A DNA stretch of 64,000 nt from Gracilimonas sp031581265 (GTDB lineage: Bacteria > Bacteroidota > Rhodothermia > Balneolales > Balneolaceae): NCBI RefSeq assembly GCF_031581265.1, contig NZ_JAVLBQ010000007.1, positions 1 to 64,000 on the forward strand, written 5' to 3'. The position numbers and the translations under genes were made by a program. Of this stretch, positions 35,293 through 43,925 are shown piece by piece (positions within the stretch are counted from its first letter, which is position 1; each line of letters opens with the position of its first letter). The notes under the pieces were generated by a model. It saw only the letters and a list, made by a program, of their open reading frames with translations. It did no database searches and was not told the origin of the DNA.

Positions 35293-35325
35293 AGCCCGCA
35301 ACCGATGAAGGTGCGGGCTTTTTTA
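35293..35325 (+). terminator. Rho-independent terminator after the repeat protein
   Basis: AGCCCGCA and TGCGGGCT arms with an 11-nt loop, then six T. It separates the repeat-protein gene from the reductase gene. Confidence 0.88.
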
Positions 35326-35351
35326 TTTGAACTTAATCACCAATACCTAAA

Positions 35352-36275
35352 ATGGCGGAAATTACCCTTCCTGAAGTTGAACTCAATATCTACTCTCCCA
35401 AAGATCCAACTGAGATTACTGTTGTAGAAAACTATATTTGTACCAAAGAAAGCAGCCCAAATTTTGTACGACACATGACTTTCGATGTCTCTGGAACCGA
35501 TTTGGAGGGAAGGGTTCGGATTGGTCAGTCAATTGGAATATTGCCTCCCGGTGAAAACGAAAGGGGAAGACCTCATAAACTTCGTCTATACTCTGTTTCT
35601 TCGCCCACGGAAGGAGAAGACGGGAAGTCTCACCTTATTTCAACCACAGTTAAAAGAACCATTGAGGAGCTTGATGGTAAATTATACACCGGAGTTTGTT
35701 CCAATTACCTTGCTGACTTAAAACCCGGTGACACGGTAAAGGCCACAGGGCCCAGCGGAAAGCGATTTTTGTTACCCGAAAATCCAAAAGATTTTAATTA
35801 CGTTTTTTTTGCAACCGGAACCGGAATTGCACCATTTCGGGGAATGATTATGGAGCTGCTTGACTCGGGTTTCCAAGGACACATCGCATTAGTTTTTGGT
35901 GCAGCCTACAGAACCGATCTCATTTATCCCGATTATTTCATGGAAATGGAAAAGCAGCATGATAATTTTCACTATATCGCAAAAATATCGAGAGAAGATC
36001 GTCGTCCTGATGGTTCTAAATATTATGTGCAAACCGCCATCGAAGATGAGGCAGAAATCCTTGATCCCATCCTAAAACAAGAAAACACGCTTATTTATAT
36101 TTGTGGTATCAAGGGGATGGAAAATGGCATCTACAAAAGCTTGTCCAAGAAAGGTTATCCTGAGTATCTACTCATTAAAGGAGATTATATGGATATGCAT
36201 CCCGATGAATGGGATTGGGATGAAATGCGCCGTAAAGTTAAACCCGGCGACCGCACTTTTGAGGAAGTCTATTAA
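35352..36275 (+). CDS. Plant-type ferredoxin-NADP+ reductase
   Basis: 307 residues, close to plastid/cyanobacterial FNR in layout. The FAD domain has RLYSVSSP and the isoalloxazine-side motif GVCSNYLADLKPGD. The NADP domain has FFATGTGIAPFRGMI, LVFGAAYRTDLIY, and IYICGIKGMENGI. Many FNRs end in Tyr stacking on the flavin; this one ends FEEVY, keeping the terminal tyrosine. It moves electrons between NADPH and ferredoxin or flavodoxin in the cytoplasm. It is monocistronic, 27 bp after an upstream terminator. Confidence 0.93.
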   Translation: MAEITLPEVELNIYSPKDPTEITVVENYICTKESSPNFVRHMTFDVSGTDLEGRVRIGQSIGILPPGENERGRPHKLRLYSVSSPTEGEDGKSHLISTTVKRTIEELDGKLYTGVCSNYLADLKPGDTVKATGPSGKRFLLPENPKDFNYVFFATGTGIAPFRGMIMELLDSGFQGHIALVFGAAYRTDLIYPDYFMEMEKQHDNFHYIAKISREDRRPDGSKYYVQTAIEDEAEILDPILKQENTLIYICGIKGMENGIYKSLSKKGYPEYLLIKGDYMDMHPDEWDWDEMRRKVKPGDRTFEEVY

Positions 36276-36277
36276 CT

Positions 36278-36440
36278 CGTTTACCGGTTAGTAATTTTAT
36301 CTGGAGAACCTGCGAGCGTCTGTAAGTCCTCGTAGTGTTTTGCTTTCTGGTAAGAATCCCGTAACGCTCGCAGGTTCTTCGGACGCTGCGAGGTTACTTT
36401 GCTCAGAGGTTTCTCCAGGCTATTTTTAATCGGTAAACAC
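36278..36440. repeat. Nested inverted repeat between convergent genes
   Basis: Three pairs of complementary arms are nested: GTTTACCG/CGGTAAAC at the outside, CTGGAGAA/TTCTCCAG in the middle (36301-36308 and 36411-36418), and GAACCTGCGAGCGT with ACGCTCGCAGGTTC inside. The element fills nearly the whole gap between the reductase (ends 36275) and the DUF502 gene (ends 36447). It could serve as a bidirectional transcript end, or it may be a captured mobile element. Confidence 0.7.
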
Positions 36441-36446
36441 GTTCTA

Positions 36447-37028
36447 TTAATCATTTTGGGTATGTATTTTGGTAACACCACCCGATACAATAAACCGCAT
36501 AAAGTTTGTGGAATCGGTTTTAATAGGGGTTACCTTTTCCTTAGGTACGATGTATAAATTTCCCGAAAAATTATAGGAGTGGGGACAGTAAACGGCTACT
36601 TCATCCCTTAAACCAAACTGCCCAAGCGATTCTTCGGTGATAAAACCGAGTCGTTTCATGCCTCCGGGCTCACTGAATTCTATAGAAACCGGTTTAGTGA
36701 ATTTCTTTTTATCGCCTACAAATGCTTCAGTCAAATCTTTAAGGGAGGCATAAACAATATTAACTAAAGGCGTTTTAGCCAAAAGTTTTTCAAATAAGTG
36801 TAGAAGGGGGCGGGCATATTTTTGAGTAAGAATAAACCCAACCAAAGTAATGGCAAAAAATCCAGTTAAGATGCCAAGGCCGGGGATTTCAAGATCAAAC
36901 CAGCTGTAGAATAAGTCATTAAATAGATTATTTATTGATACCAGCGTGATATATACCAAGTACACTGTTGCCGTGACCGGCAAAATCACGAGCATTCCTC
37001 TAAAGAAGTAATTTAAAATCGTTTTCAT
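36447..37028 (-). CDS. DUF502 family membrane protein
   Basis: 193 residues. It has two hydrophobic helices (about 6-32 and 48-70) with the family start LNYFFRGMLVILPVTATVYL. A soluble part follows with TPLVNIVYASLKDLTEAF, the signature of DUF502, and then PGGMKRLGFITEE and VPKEKVTPI. The role is unknown. It is monocistronic on the minus strand. Confidence 0.88.
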   Translation of the reverse strand: MKTILNYFFRGMLVILPVTATVYLVYITLVSINNLFNDLFYSWFDLEIPGLGILTGFFAITLVGFILTQKYARPLLHLFEKLLAKTPLVNIVYASLKDLTEAFVGDKKKFTKPVSIEFSEPGGMKRLGFITEESLGQFGLRDEVAVYCPHSYNFSGNLYIVPKEKVTPIKTDSTNFMRFIVSGGVTKIHTQND

Positions 37029-37559
37029 AGGAGAGATGATTTATAAGTTTTAAAGAATCTACCATGAAAACTTTAAAGATGTGAAGCTACAGGGTAATTT
37101 TCATTTCATACAGTAGTAGTAGCCCGTCATCCCGGATTTGGTTCAGGAGATAGTACAAAGAGTCTTTGGCAAAAATAAAAGCGAAGCAGTTCGATTAGCG
37201 CGTCAATTTCCGAAAACATCGGGAAAGTATAGTTAATTGAACTTTAGATCAGTTAAGTAATCAATTCAAAATAGTCCAAAACGTATGCGATTTAATGTTT
37301 TCTTGAGTTTTTGGTTCGTTTTGGGTCAAGCCAAAATGAACAAAGAAAGCAGCCATTGGAATTTTCGTTTAAACCACCTCCGAACCCTATAAACCCCCAT
37401 CATCCCAGAAAAGACAAAATGAAATGGAGTCGCCAATCCGGGATCTCCCACCAAGGCTCAAACTGCATTAATCCGTCCTTGTGCTAAAAAAAAATTTCCA
37501 TTAAACTTATCCCAAATATTTCCGTAATTGACTAAATAACTTTAACCAAATTATATTCA
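37029..37559. other. Intergenic region with degenerate repeats
   Basis: 531 bp. Partial REP-like units occur near 37124-37150 (CGTCATCCCGGATTTGG) and complete at 37399-37449 (CATCCCAGAAAAG ... CCGGGATCTCCC). In between is a stretch with no recognisable gene or RNA. The last 60 bp is the AT-rich leader of the next gene. Confidence 0.5.
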
Positions 37560-38026
37560 ATGAGATCCTATTTACATTTACTGCTTCCTATATGTTTAAT
37601 TGCTTTCTGTACTACCGATTTGCAAGCCAGTCCTCTGCAGAAGAACAGGTAAAAGCCACAATAGAAACTTTATTTGAGGGAATGTTAGAAGCCAACGGTG
37701 AAAAAGTATCAGGTACATTTTACAATAATGCAATTATGCAGACCATCGTTAAAAATGAAGCAGGAGAAGTAATGGTGCGTGAGGGGAGTTTAGAAGCATT
37801 TGTAAACAGCATCAATGGCGCAGAATCGGCTCGACTGAACGAAAAAATTAAAGGATACGAAATAAAAATTGACGGTGAACTCGCATCAGCGTGGACGCCC
37901 TATGAATTTTATGTAGGCGAGGAATTCTCACATTGCGGTGCAAATTCTTTTCAGCTTATGAAAACAGCAGACGGCTGGAAAATCTTCCACATTGTAGATA
38001 CTCGCCGCCAAGAAAACTGTAGTTGA
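37560..38026 (+). pseudogene. NTF2-like (SnoaL/DUF4440-type) exported protein, signal peptide frameshifted
   Basis: An ATG at 37560 encodes an excellent signal peptide (MRSYLHLLLPICLIAFCTT) in a frame that stops at 37650. The mature domain is in another frame, open from 37592 to 38026: SSAEEQVKATIETLFEGMLE, then the NTF2-like core (YNNAIMQTIVKNEAG, ASAWTPYEFYVGEEFSHC, FQLMKTADGWKIFHIVDTR). A one-base change between about 37620 and 37640 would join them. Read as it stands, the only usable start is ATG 37592, giving 144 residues and no export signal. It is either a recent frameshift, a base-calling error, or a cytoplasmic form. The family includes enzymes and ligand-binding folds, with no specific function assigned. 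Confidence 0.6.
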
Positions 38027-38053
38027 GAGCTGAAGCCTGAAAGCTGACAGGTC

Positions 38054-38350
38054 TTAAATCGAGCTCAAAAGCTTATCAATTAACTTTGCCTTATCCGGAT
38101 CTACATACTTTCCATAGGAAATGATAAGTGTTCCCTTAATACCGGAATCGGCTTCGATAGCATATAAAGTGGCTTCGGAGGCGGGATCGGTACCCTGATC
38201 AAACTCATGCGTTTCTTTGATTGTGAGCTTGTCAGCTCCATATTCAGTGTCTAACGTTTTGCAGGTAATACAGTTTTTACCAAGCTCAAATGTGTGATCA
38301 AATCCTTTTTCTTTAAGGGCTTCAGTAGCTTCGGCTAAGTCTCTGTACAT
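38054..38350 (-). CDS. Conserved small protein of Bacteroidota (often labelled phosphoribosylpyrophosphate synthetase)
   Basis: 98 residues, cytoplasmic, with DLAEATEALKEKGFDHTFEL, a CITCKTL motif and THEFDQGTDPASEATLYAIE. I recall this family being carried in databases under the name phosphoribosylpyrophosphate synthetase, but it is far too short and has no PRPP loop, so that name should not be trusted. Function is unknown. It is monocistronic. Confidence 0.65.
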   Translation of the reverse strand: MYRDLAEATEALKEKGFDHTFELGKNCITCKTLDTEYGADKLTIKETHEFDQGTDPASEATLYAIEADSGIKGTLIISYGKYVDPDKAKLIDKLLSSI

Positions 38351-38394
38351 GAGGATCTTACTTTAATTGATTTTCATTTATATAATACAAAATA

Positions 38395-38421
38395 AAAAAG
38401 CCGCTCGTTCAAGCGGCTTTA
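38395..38421 (-). terminator. Rho-independent terminator of the histone-H1-like gene
   Basis: AAAGCCGCT and AGCGGCTTT arms with a 6-nt loop, followed on the minus strand by T residues. It lies 31 bp downstream of the H1-like gene. Confidence 0.8.
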
Positions 38422-38451
38422 ATTATATCGTAAAAAACGCAGAACTATAAA

Positions 38452-38628
38452 TTAGCCGTTGTTTTTAATATCCTGAATTTCCAGGCGGATTTCCTGGGCT
38501 AATTTTTTTAATTCCTGAAGGCCTTTGCGTGCACGGGTTCCGGCAGCTTTATTGCCTTTGTCGTAGAATTTTTCCATTTCAACTGCGGTTTCATCTACGA
38601 GATTTTTGATTTCTTCAACTCTGCTCAT
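38452..38628 (-). CDS. Histone H1-like DNA-associated protein (Hc1 family)
   Basis: 58 residues, too short for most length cut-offs. It begins MSRVEEIKNLVDETAVEMEK and continues with FYDKGNKAAGTRARKGLQEL, then KKLAQEIRLEIQDIKNNG. It is strongly helical with evenly spaced Lys/Arg, as in the short histone-H1-like proteins of Bacteroidota that bind DNA in the nucleoid. It has its own terminator. The charge pattern and exact length match the family. Confidence 0.85.
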   Translation of the reverse strand: MSRVEEIKNLVDETAVEMEKFYDKGNKAAGTRARKGLQELKKLAQEIRLEIQDIKNNG

Positions 38629-38756
38629 TTATAGCTCCGTTAAATTATTTATTGATTAAGTGTATTGTTATTAGAAGTGCGTTGAAGCTATTCAATTGGG
38701 GGTATTGAGTCAAATAAAAAGTGAGTTTTTTTATAAATTATTTTTTCCCGCTGATT

Positions 38757-39401
38757 TTACTGTATAGCAGTCACTTTTTTTAAATCAGGCCAGTTACTGA
38801 AATCACTTGCAGTTGTGACTTTAACCGGTTGCCCGTAATTCTTGAATTCTTCGGGAATAGTCTCTTCTGAGACGGTAGATGGTAATTTATTCCAGGTAAA
38901 TTCATCTTCTGATTCAGAAATTATAATCTCATCCTTTTCATTTTTTGAGAATAACAGCACTTCTGCATTGGTAAAAGTGCCGGAGAGTGAGTTAATAAAG
39001 TCGGGCAGTGGGATATGTTCAGGCTCTCCATTCTTGTCCACCAGGTTTGAAATCAATAAATTAGGAGCAGAATGGAGTTTATTTAATCCTTCTATATCAA
39101 CGTGGAGGAAAGTACTTTTTTTAGTGATTAGCCCCTTTTGGAATCCATGAAGACCAATGGTTGGAATTCCCTGATCTGCAAAAAGACCGATCAAGCGTTT
39201 GTTTAAATCTTTGATGGCTCTGAGCCTGGCATCTTCACGCATCATCCCGGTTTGAATGAGCCGGTCGGTATAGGGACTGTCTCCATGTACGACCAATCCT
39301 TTTCGGTCTCCAAGATTTGACAGTGAACGTGCGAATGCAGTTAAGAATACGGAATTGTCTAAGTGTTCATGATCCAGAACGGCAATAAATTGAATGGACA
39401 T
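38757..39401 (-). CDS. Degenerate amino-acid-kinase-fold protein (acetylglutamate-kinase-like)
   Basis: 214 residues. The stretch GLVVHGDSPYTDRLIQTGMM, then REDARLRAIKDLNKRLIGLFADQG and IPTIGLHGFQKGL, has the order of N-acetylglutamate kinase, with VVHGDSPYTD in place of the VVHGGGP phosphate loop. The C-terminal half (NLLISNLVDKNGE, FINSLSGTFTNAEVLLFSKN) fits the end of the fold. The N-terminal phosphate-binding KxGG strand is absent: the start reads MSIQFIAVLDHEHLDNS. It is therefore probably not an active arginine-pathway kinase. It is on the same strand as the cytidine deaminase but 85 bp after it. Confidence 0.5.
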   Translation of the reverse strand: MSIQFIAVLDHEHLDNSVFLTAFARSLSNLGDRKGLVVHGDSPYTDRLIQTGMMREDARLRAIKDLNKRLIGLFADQGIPTIGLHGFQKGLITKKSTFLHVDIEGLNKLHSAPNLLISNLVDKNGEPEHIPLPDFINSLSGTFTNAEVLLFSKNEKDEIIISESEDEFTWNKLPSTVSEETIPEEFKNYGQPVKVTTASDFSNWPDLKKVTAIQ

Positions 39402-39486
39402 CTATAATTGGATTTCTAAAGGAAGAATTAAAATTTTTGTAGTACTGTAATAACTATATACCGGGAATAATAATTTGGTAAAGTAA

Positions 39487-40191
39487 TCACTTCTGAAGAA
39501 TTGAAGATTTAAAATTAAGGGGCAACAAGTCTATAGTGATGTGTTCAGATACGGTATCATCAGAATGGTGAAGAGTTATGTTATTATAGGGAAGGTGCTC
39601 GGCAATGACCTGCCGGCAAGCACCACAGGGACTGCTGACCTCACCTTTTTTGGTATGCACTTCAATCCCCGTAAATGATCGGAAACCGGCTGCAATAGCT
39701 TTTGATATGGCAACACGCTCAGCACATAGACCTTGACTCCAGTCACTAACTTCAACGTTTACTCCCTCAAAATATCCGTTTTCAGTGAAGAGTAAGCAAG
39801 AAACCGGGAAATCAGAATTTGGGACGACAGCCTGACCTAAAAGATCTTTTAAATGTTGAGATACATTCATGTCAGGGTTTAAAGTATGCAGCAGATTTGC
39901 CGTTGGTTTATTTGGAAGCCCCTCCGTTTCTATAACTTCAAGATTGAATTCATGTACCCAAAAATGAAATTGAGAAAGCGGTTGGTTTTGAACATATACT
40001 TTTGATGGAATTTCTCCCTCGCTCAAACAAATGGAACAAGCAGCTTGTATGGCTGATATGGTGATTGGGTACGAAATATTTTCAACCCGAACTCCGACAT
40101 AGAGATTTCCTTTTTCACTTTCCACTACACAAGCTTTCGGTGATTTTGAATAAGGGGTGTACGCTTTATCTAAAATGGATTTCCAATTCAT
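39487..40191 (-). CDS. Two-domain cytidine deaminase, inactive domain first
   Basis: 234 residues with a duplicated deaminase fold. In the N-terminal copy, AYTPYSKSPKACVV and GVRVENISYPITISAIQ align with the family, but the catalytic CAE is replaced (S46, I48) and no PCxxC follows. The C-terminal copy (about 112-220) keeps everything: GLCAER with C156 and E158, and SSPCGACRQVI with C189 and C192. It would deaminate cytidine and deoxycytidine in the cytoplasm. E. coli Cdd has the opposite order (active first). It starts 5 bp after the GH3 fusion gene, so the two are co-transcribed. Confidence 0.85.
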   Translation of the reverse strand: MNWKSILDKAYTPYSKSPKACVVESEKGNLYVGVRVENISYPITISAIQAACSICLSEGEIPSKVYVQNQPLSQFHFWVHEFNLEVIETEGLPNKPTANLLHTLNPDMNVSQHLKDLLGQAVVPNSDFPVSCLLFTENGYFEGVNVEVSDWSQGLCAERVAISKAIAAGFRSFTGIEVHTKKGEVSSPCGACRQVIAEHLPYNNITLHHSDDTVSEHITIDLLPLNFKSSILQK

Positions 40192-40196
40192 ACTGA

Positions 40197-43094
40197 CTAA
40201 TCTATGATTGCAGAGTAAGCTGCATCGGCAACTTCAGCTCTGATTCGGCTAATTCTACTTCCGTACGAGCGGTTAGGGAAGGTACGGTTTGTCAACAAAA
40301 TAACAGCCATATTCTTCTTCCGGTCAATCCAGAAACTGGTACCTGTAAAGCCAAGATGACCAAAAGTATCGGAACCGGACAGACTTCCGGCGGTAGTAAA
40401 TCCTTCAGCGCTTCTACGGTCAAAACCAAGTCCGCGCCCGCTGTGTTCAGATTGTTTGGTAGTAAATAGTTCTACGGTTTCACTATCTAAATAACGCTGA
40501 TCTCCATAGACCCCTTCATTCAAAAGCATAGTTGCGAATTTGGCAATATCTGCTGCCGATGAAAAAAGTCCGGCATGTCCGGCAACTCCATCCATATAAT
40601 ATGCCCGTTCATCATGAACTTTGGCATGCACCAAACCGCGATCATATACGGTGTCAATTTCAGTGGGAGGGATACGATTTACCAACCATCGACTCTGGCT
40701 ATGGGGATTGAAGAATGTACTGTACATACCCATGGGATAATAAAATTCGCTTCTGGAATACACATCCAATGGTTTACCAGAAACTTCATGGATAATTTCG
40801 CCCAATAAAATCATTCCCAAGTCACTGTACACATAATCCGTGCCTGTTTCATAAGTCAAAGGTTCATTTTTGATGGCATTGATGATTTCCGGTCGGGTTC
40901 GGATAGAATCTACATAGACCCTGAAAGGGGGAAGTCCCGATTGATGCAGCAAAATATCCCGAATCGTAATTTTTCGTTTTTCATCGGTATCAAATTCAGG
41001 GAAGAAATAAGCGATTCGGTCATCCAGTGAAAGCTTACCCTCGTCAATTAATTTCATGGTTGAGGCAGTGGTAGCCATCACTTTTGTTATCGAGGCAAGA
41101 TCGTAAACATCAGTAGGCTGAACAGCTTCGGTTTTTGTATAATCTTGATAGCCATATCCCCGATTGTAAGCTAAAACGCCATCCTTCATAATACCAACAA
41201 CCGCTCCCGGAAATACAGAATCCCTGATGGCATCATTAATGATATCATCAACTTTAAACAACTCTTTAGGGTCAAGACCAACTTCCTCCGGTGAGCCATA
41301 GCGAAGAGCGGTATGTTCGAAAGAAAGTCCATCGCCAATCTCATATAAATTAGGAATATCTATGGGTAGTTTCGCATCAACTTTAGAAGCCCCAAAAAGA
41401 GCTGCTGTTACTCCATCGATTTGTTCGTTCGTATTAGCCCAACCCTGAATATGGACATCAGCCTCTTCCAGGTCAGATACTATGTAAGGATTACCAAAAG
41501 AAACAAGTACTGACTTATTGTTACGATTAAGAACTTGTTTAAGAAAGGCCAATTTCTCTCCTGTCAGGTGGATAGGTTGGGCAAAACGGAGATAGATAAA
41601 TGAGCCGATAATGACAAGGTCAGCTTCAGCCGCTTCTCTGAGAATTTCTTGTTTTTCCTTTTCACTCGTTCTGTTGTCATACACTCTGTAATTGACGTCA
41701 GGGTGATAGTCTCTTAATGCTCGTGCAAAAGTGCTTCCTGTCCGGCCATCTTCATCGTCTGATACAGCGAGCATCATCACCTCAGGATATTCCTTAGCTT
41801 GTATAGGTAGAATCTGATCTTCATTCTTCAATACGGAAATGGACTCTCGGGCAATCCTTGCTGCTTCTGCCTGATGAAAAGACGTATTAATTTTGGTATC
41901 AAGATCATTAAGTACGATCTGATTGTTAGAATCGAAAAGCCCATGAATCTGCTTCCAAACCATCAATTTGGCAAAGGATTTATTGATCCGTTCCTCACTT
42001 AATTCCCCGTTATTTACTGCGGCTTCTACTTCATTAATAGCAGTGAAGGTATCAGGACTGATTAGCATGATATCGGCCCCGGCTTTTAAAGCCCTTACCA
42101 CGGCCTGTCCGGGAGAAAATTGAGACGTAATACCCCGCATATCAAGTCCATCGGTTACAACCATGCCGTTAAATTTTAAAGAATCTTGCAGAACATCTCC
42201 CAAAATCAGGGAATCTAAGGTTGCCAGAAGGTTCTGTCCGTTATTAATTTTAGGGAAGGCTATATGGGCACTCATGATGCTGGGCATACCTTTATTGATA
42301 GCCGCTCTGAAAGGTTTAAGTTCTACTGAATCAAGACTGCTGTAGTTATGGTCGATGATGGGGAAGTCGAGATGTGAATCAACATCGGTATCGCCATGGC
42401 CCGGAAAATGCTTGCCGGTAGGGATAATTTGTTCACTTTGAACCCCCTGCATAAAGGCCGTACCAAAATCACCTACAATATCAGGATCTGCTGAAAAAGA
42501 GCGGACATTAATCACCGGGTTCTCGGGGTTGTTGTTGACATCCAGCACCGGGGCAAATATTTGATGGACTCCCAAAGCTTTTGCTTCAATGGCCGTGATT
42601 TTGCCCATCATAAAAGCATTTCTCTTATCGCCGGTGGCAGCCACTCCCATAGCCGGAGTGAATCGGGTAGTTCGGCTGATCCGCATAGCTGCACCAAATT
42701 CCATATCCTGGGTGATCCATAAAGGGAATTTTGCCATTTGCTGGAGTTTGTTATTCAGAACAGCCTGCCCATAAATTTCACCCTGCATAAAAATGAGGCC
42801 GCCCACATGGTAATCGGTTACCATTTTCTCAAGTTCATGAAAGCTTTGAGAATATCTTGGAGTGAATTCACCTTCAGCCCGCACAAAAAATAGTTGACCA
42901 ATTTTTTCCTTCAGTGGAGTATGAGCGACTAAGGAATCAATATATTTTTCATATTCATCGTCAATACTACGTGCAGATATATTATTTTCAGCTTCACCGG
43001 AAAAGGACCACGGAAAATTTTGAGCTGATGCAGGATTCGTGAGTAAAAGCGATAAGCTAAGTAACAGAAAGAAAACGTTGAAGACTGGTTTCAT
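40197..43094 (-). CDS. GH3 beta-N-acetylglucosaminidase/serine beta-lactamase-like fusion
   Basis: About 965 residues from the ATG at 43094, which starts a signal peptide (MKPVFNVFFLLLSLSLLLT). A start at 43148 would put 18 polar residues before it. The GH3 part (about 40-390) has the NagZ-type acid/base motif KHFPGHGDT-DVDSH and the nucleophile loop GMVVTDGLDMRGI. An accessory alpha/beta domain follows (about 420-590). The C-terminal serine hydrolase (about 610-965) has SITK, YSDLG and HLGFTGTSF. This fusion is known in Bacteroidota. A combined N-acetylglucosaminidase and peptidase/amidase role on murein fragments in the periplasm is likely, but the lactamase-like domain substrate is not known. 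Confidence 0.9.
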   Translation of the reverse strand: MKPVFNVFFLLLSLSLLLTNPASAQNFPWSFSGEAENNISARSIDDEYEKYIDSLVAHTPLKEKIGQLFFVRAEGEFTPRYSQSFHELEKMVTDYHVGGLIFMQGEIYGQAVLNNKLQQMAKFPLWITQDMEFGAAMRISRTTRFTPAMGVAATGDKRNAFMMGKITAIEAKALGVHQIFAPVLDVNNNPENPVINVRSFSADPDIVGDFGTAFMQGVQSEQIIPTGKHFPGHGDTDVDSHLDFPIIDHNYSSLDSVELKPFRAAINKGMPSIMSAHIAFPKINNGQNLLATLDSLILGDVLQDSLKFNGMVVTDGLDMRGITSQFSPGQAVVRALKAGADIMLISPDTFTAINEVEAAVNNGELSEERINKSFAKLMVWKQIHGLFDSNNQIVLNDLDTKINTSFHQAEAARIARESISVLKNEDQILPIQAKEYPEVMMLAVSDDEDGRTGSTFARALRDYHPDVNYRVYDNRTSEKEKQEILREAAEADLVIIGSFIYLRFAQPIHLTGEKLAFLKQVLNRNNKSVLVSFGNPYIVSDLEEADVHIQGWANTNEQIDGVTAALFGASKVDAKLPIDIPNLYEIGDGLSFEHTALRYGSPEEVGLDPKELFKVDDIINDAIRDSVFPGAVVGIMKDGVLAYNRGYGYQDYTKTEAVQPTDVYDLASITKVMATTASTMKLIDEGKLSLDDRIAYFFPEFDTDEKRKITIRDILLHQSGLPPFRVYVDSIRTRPEIINAIKNEPLTYETGTDYVYSDLGMILLGEIIHEVSGKPLDVYSRSEFYYPMGMYSTFFNPHSQSRWLVNRIPPTEIDTVYDRGLVHAKVHDERAYYMDGVAGHAGLFSSAADIAKFATMLLNEGVYGDQRYLDSETVELFTTKQSEHSGRGLGFDRRSAEGFTTAGSLSGSDTFGHLGFTGTSFWIDRKKNMAVILLTNRTFPNRSYGSRISRIRAEVADAAYSAIID

Positions 43095-43392
43095 AGAATT
43101 ATGTGCCGTAAATGATAGTCGTTGACTTTCGAAATGTACGTTATACAAACAGTCTAAACCAATGAATTATTTCAAGTTTTGTAAACAGTGAATATGGAAA
43201 TGGTAGTTCCGGTACAAAGTCGTCTAAGTTTTTGAATATGATTGAAAATGAATGAATTTATAATTTTGACCTGAGTTCGATTTATATTGATTTGCAAATA
43301 ACCTTAGTTGTCACTCTTGTAGATATTAGATAATTCGATGACAAAAATGAGGTTGCCCTAATACTTCCAAAACTAATACTACATTCCCAAAA

Positions 43393-43552
43393 GTTGTCAT
43401 CCCGAGTGCCCCATAAAAATCAAAAGATTATAATTATATAAGTGAACACGAGGGATCTCAACGTCTTATTAGGGATGTCGTTCAAACCTTGAGATCCATC
43501 GCGTTCACCATAACAGGCCCCATGCAACCCGCCGGGCGCTTTGGATGACAAC
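43393..43552. repeat. Palindromic dispersed element (GATCTCAA family), copy 3
   Basis: AGTTGTCATCCCGAGTG at the left, GGATGACAACT at the right, with inner CGAGGGATCTCAA and TTGAGATCCATCGCG. It ends 12 bp before the stop of the GIY-YIG gene. From 43149 to 43392 there is only AT-rich sequence with an inverted CGAATTATCTAACAT-type core near 43317-43345. Confidence 0.75.
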
Positions 43553-43564
43553 TATTGAGGGTAT

Positions 43565-43855
43565 TCAAGAAAACCAATCCTTAGCGAGATCTTCCCAGTT
43601 AGGGTTCATACTTTCAATAAGCTCAATTTTCTTTTTTCGACTCCACCCTTTAATCTCCTTCTCTCTTTGTATAGCATATCCAACATCGTCCGTCCAGTCG
43701 TAATAGACCAATGAGTGTAGGTTATATTTTTTGGTAAAGCCTTCTACTAACTTATTCTTATGCTCATAGATTCTTCGCTCAAGATTACCGGTCATCCCGG
43801 TATAGATCATTTTGGAGGTATTACCTAGCATATAAACATAAAAACGCTTTTTCAT
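43565..43855 (-). CDS. GIY-YIG domain protein
   Basis: 96 residues consisting of one GIY-YIG domain: YVYML and IYTGMT form the two signature strands (GIY as YVY, YIG as YTG). The catalytic Arg is probably R27 in NLERRIYEHK, and REKEIKGWSRKKKIELIE provides the downstream family motif. It resembles the small stand-alone UvrC-like/UPF0213 nucleases of Bacteroidota. DNA cleavage is likely from the family, with unknown target. It is bracketed on both sides by copies of the same palindromic repeat. Confidence 0.88.
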   Translation of the reverse strand: MKKRFYVYMLGNTSKMIYTGMTGNLERRIYEHKNKLVEGFTKKYNLHSLVYYDWTDDVGYAIQREKEIKGWSRKKKIELIESMNPNWEDLAKDWFS

Positions 43856-43925
43856 ACTTGTTAGAGCGATGAGAATACAATTGCTTACAAATTTTTTTAT
43901 TTGTCATCGAATTGCATAACATCTA

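Noticed and set aside
38054..38350. Phosphoribosylpyrophosphate synthetase
   Set aside because: The protein is 98 residues and lacks the PRPP and ATP motifs; the name is an inherited misannotation as far as I can judge.
38708..38745. AGTCAAATAAAAAG stretch similar to the sequence before tmRNA (near 51208)
   Set aside because: The similarity is short and AT-rich, and orientation relative to the neighbouring genes differs, so a shared promoter is not supported.
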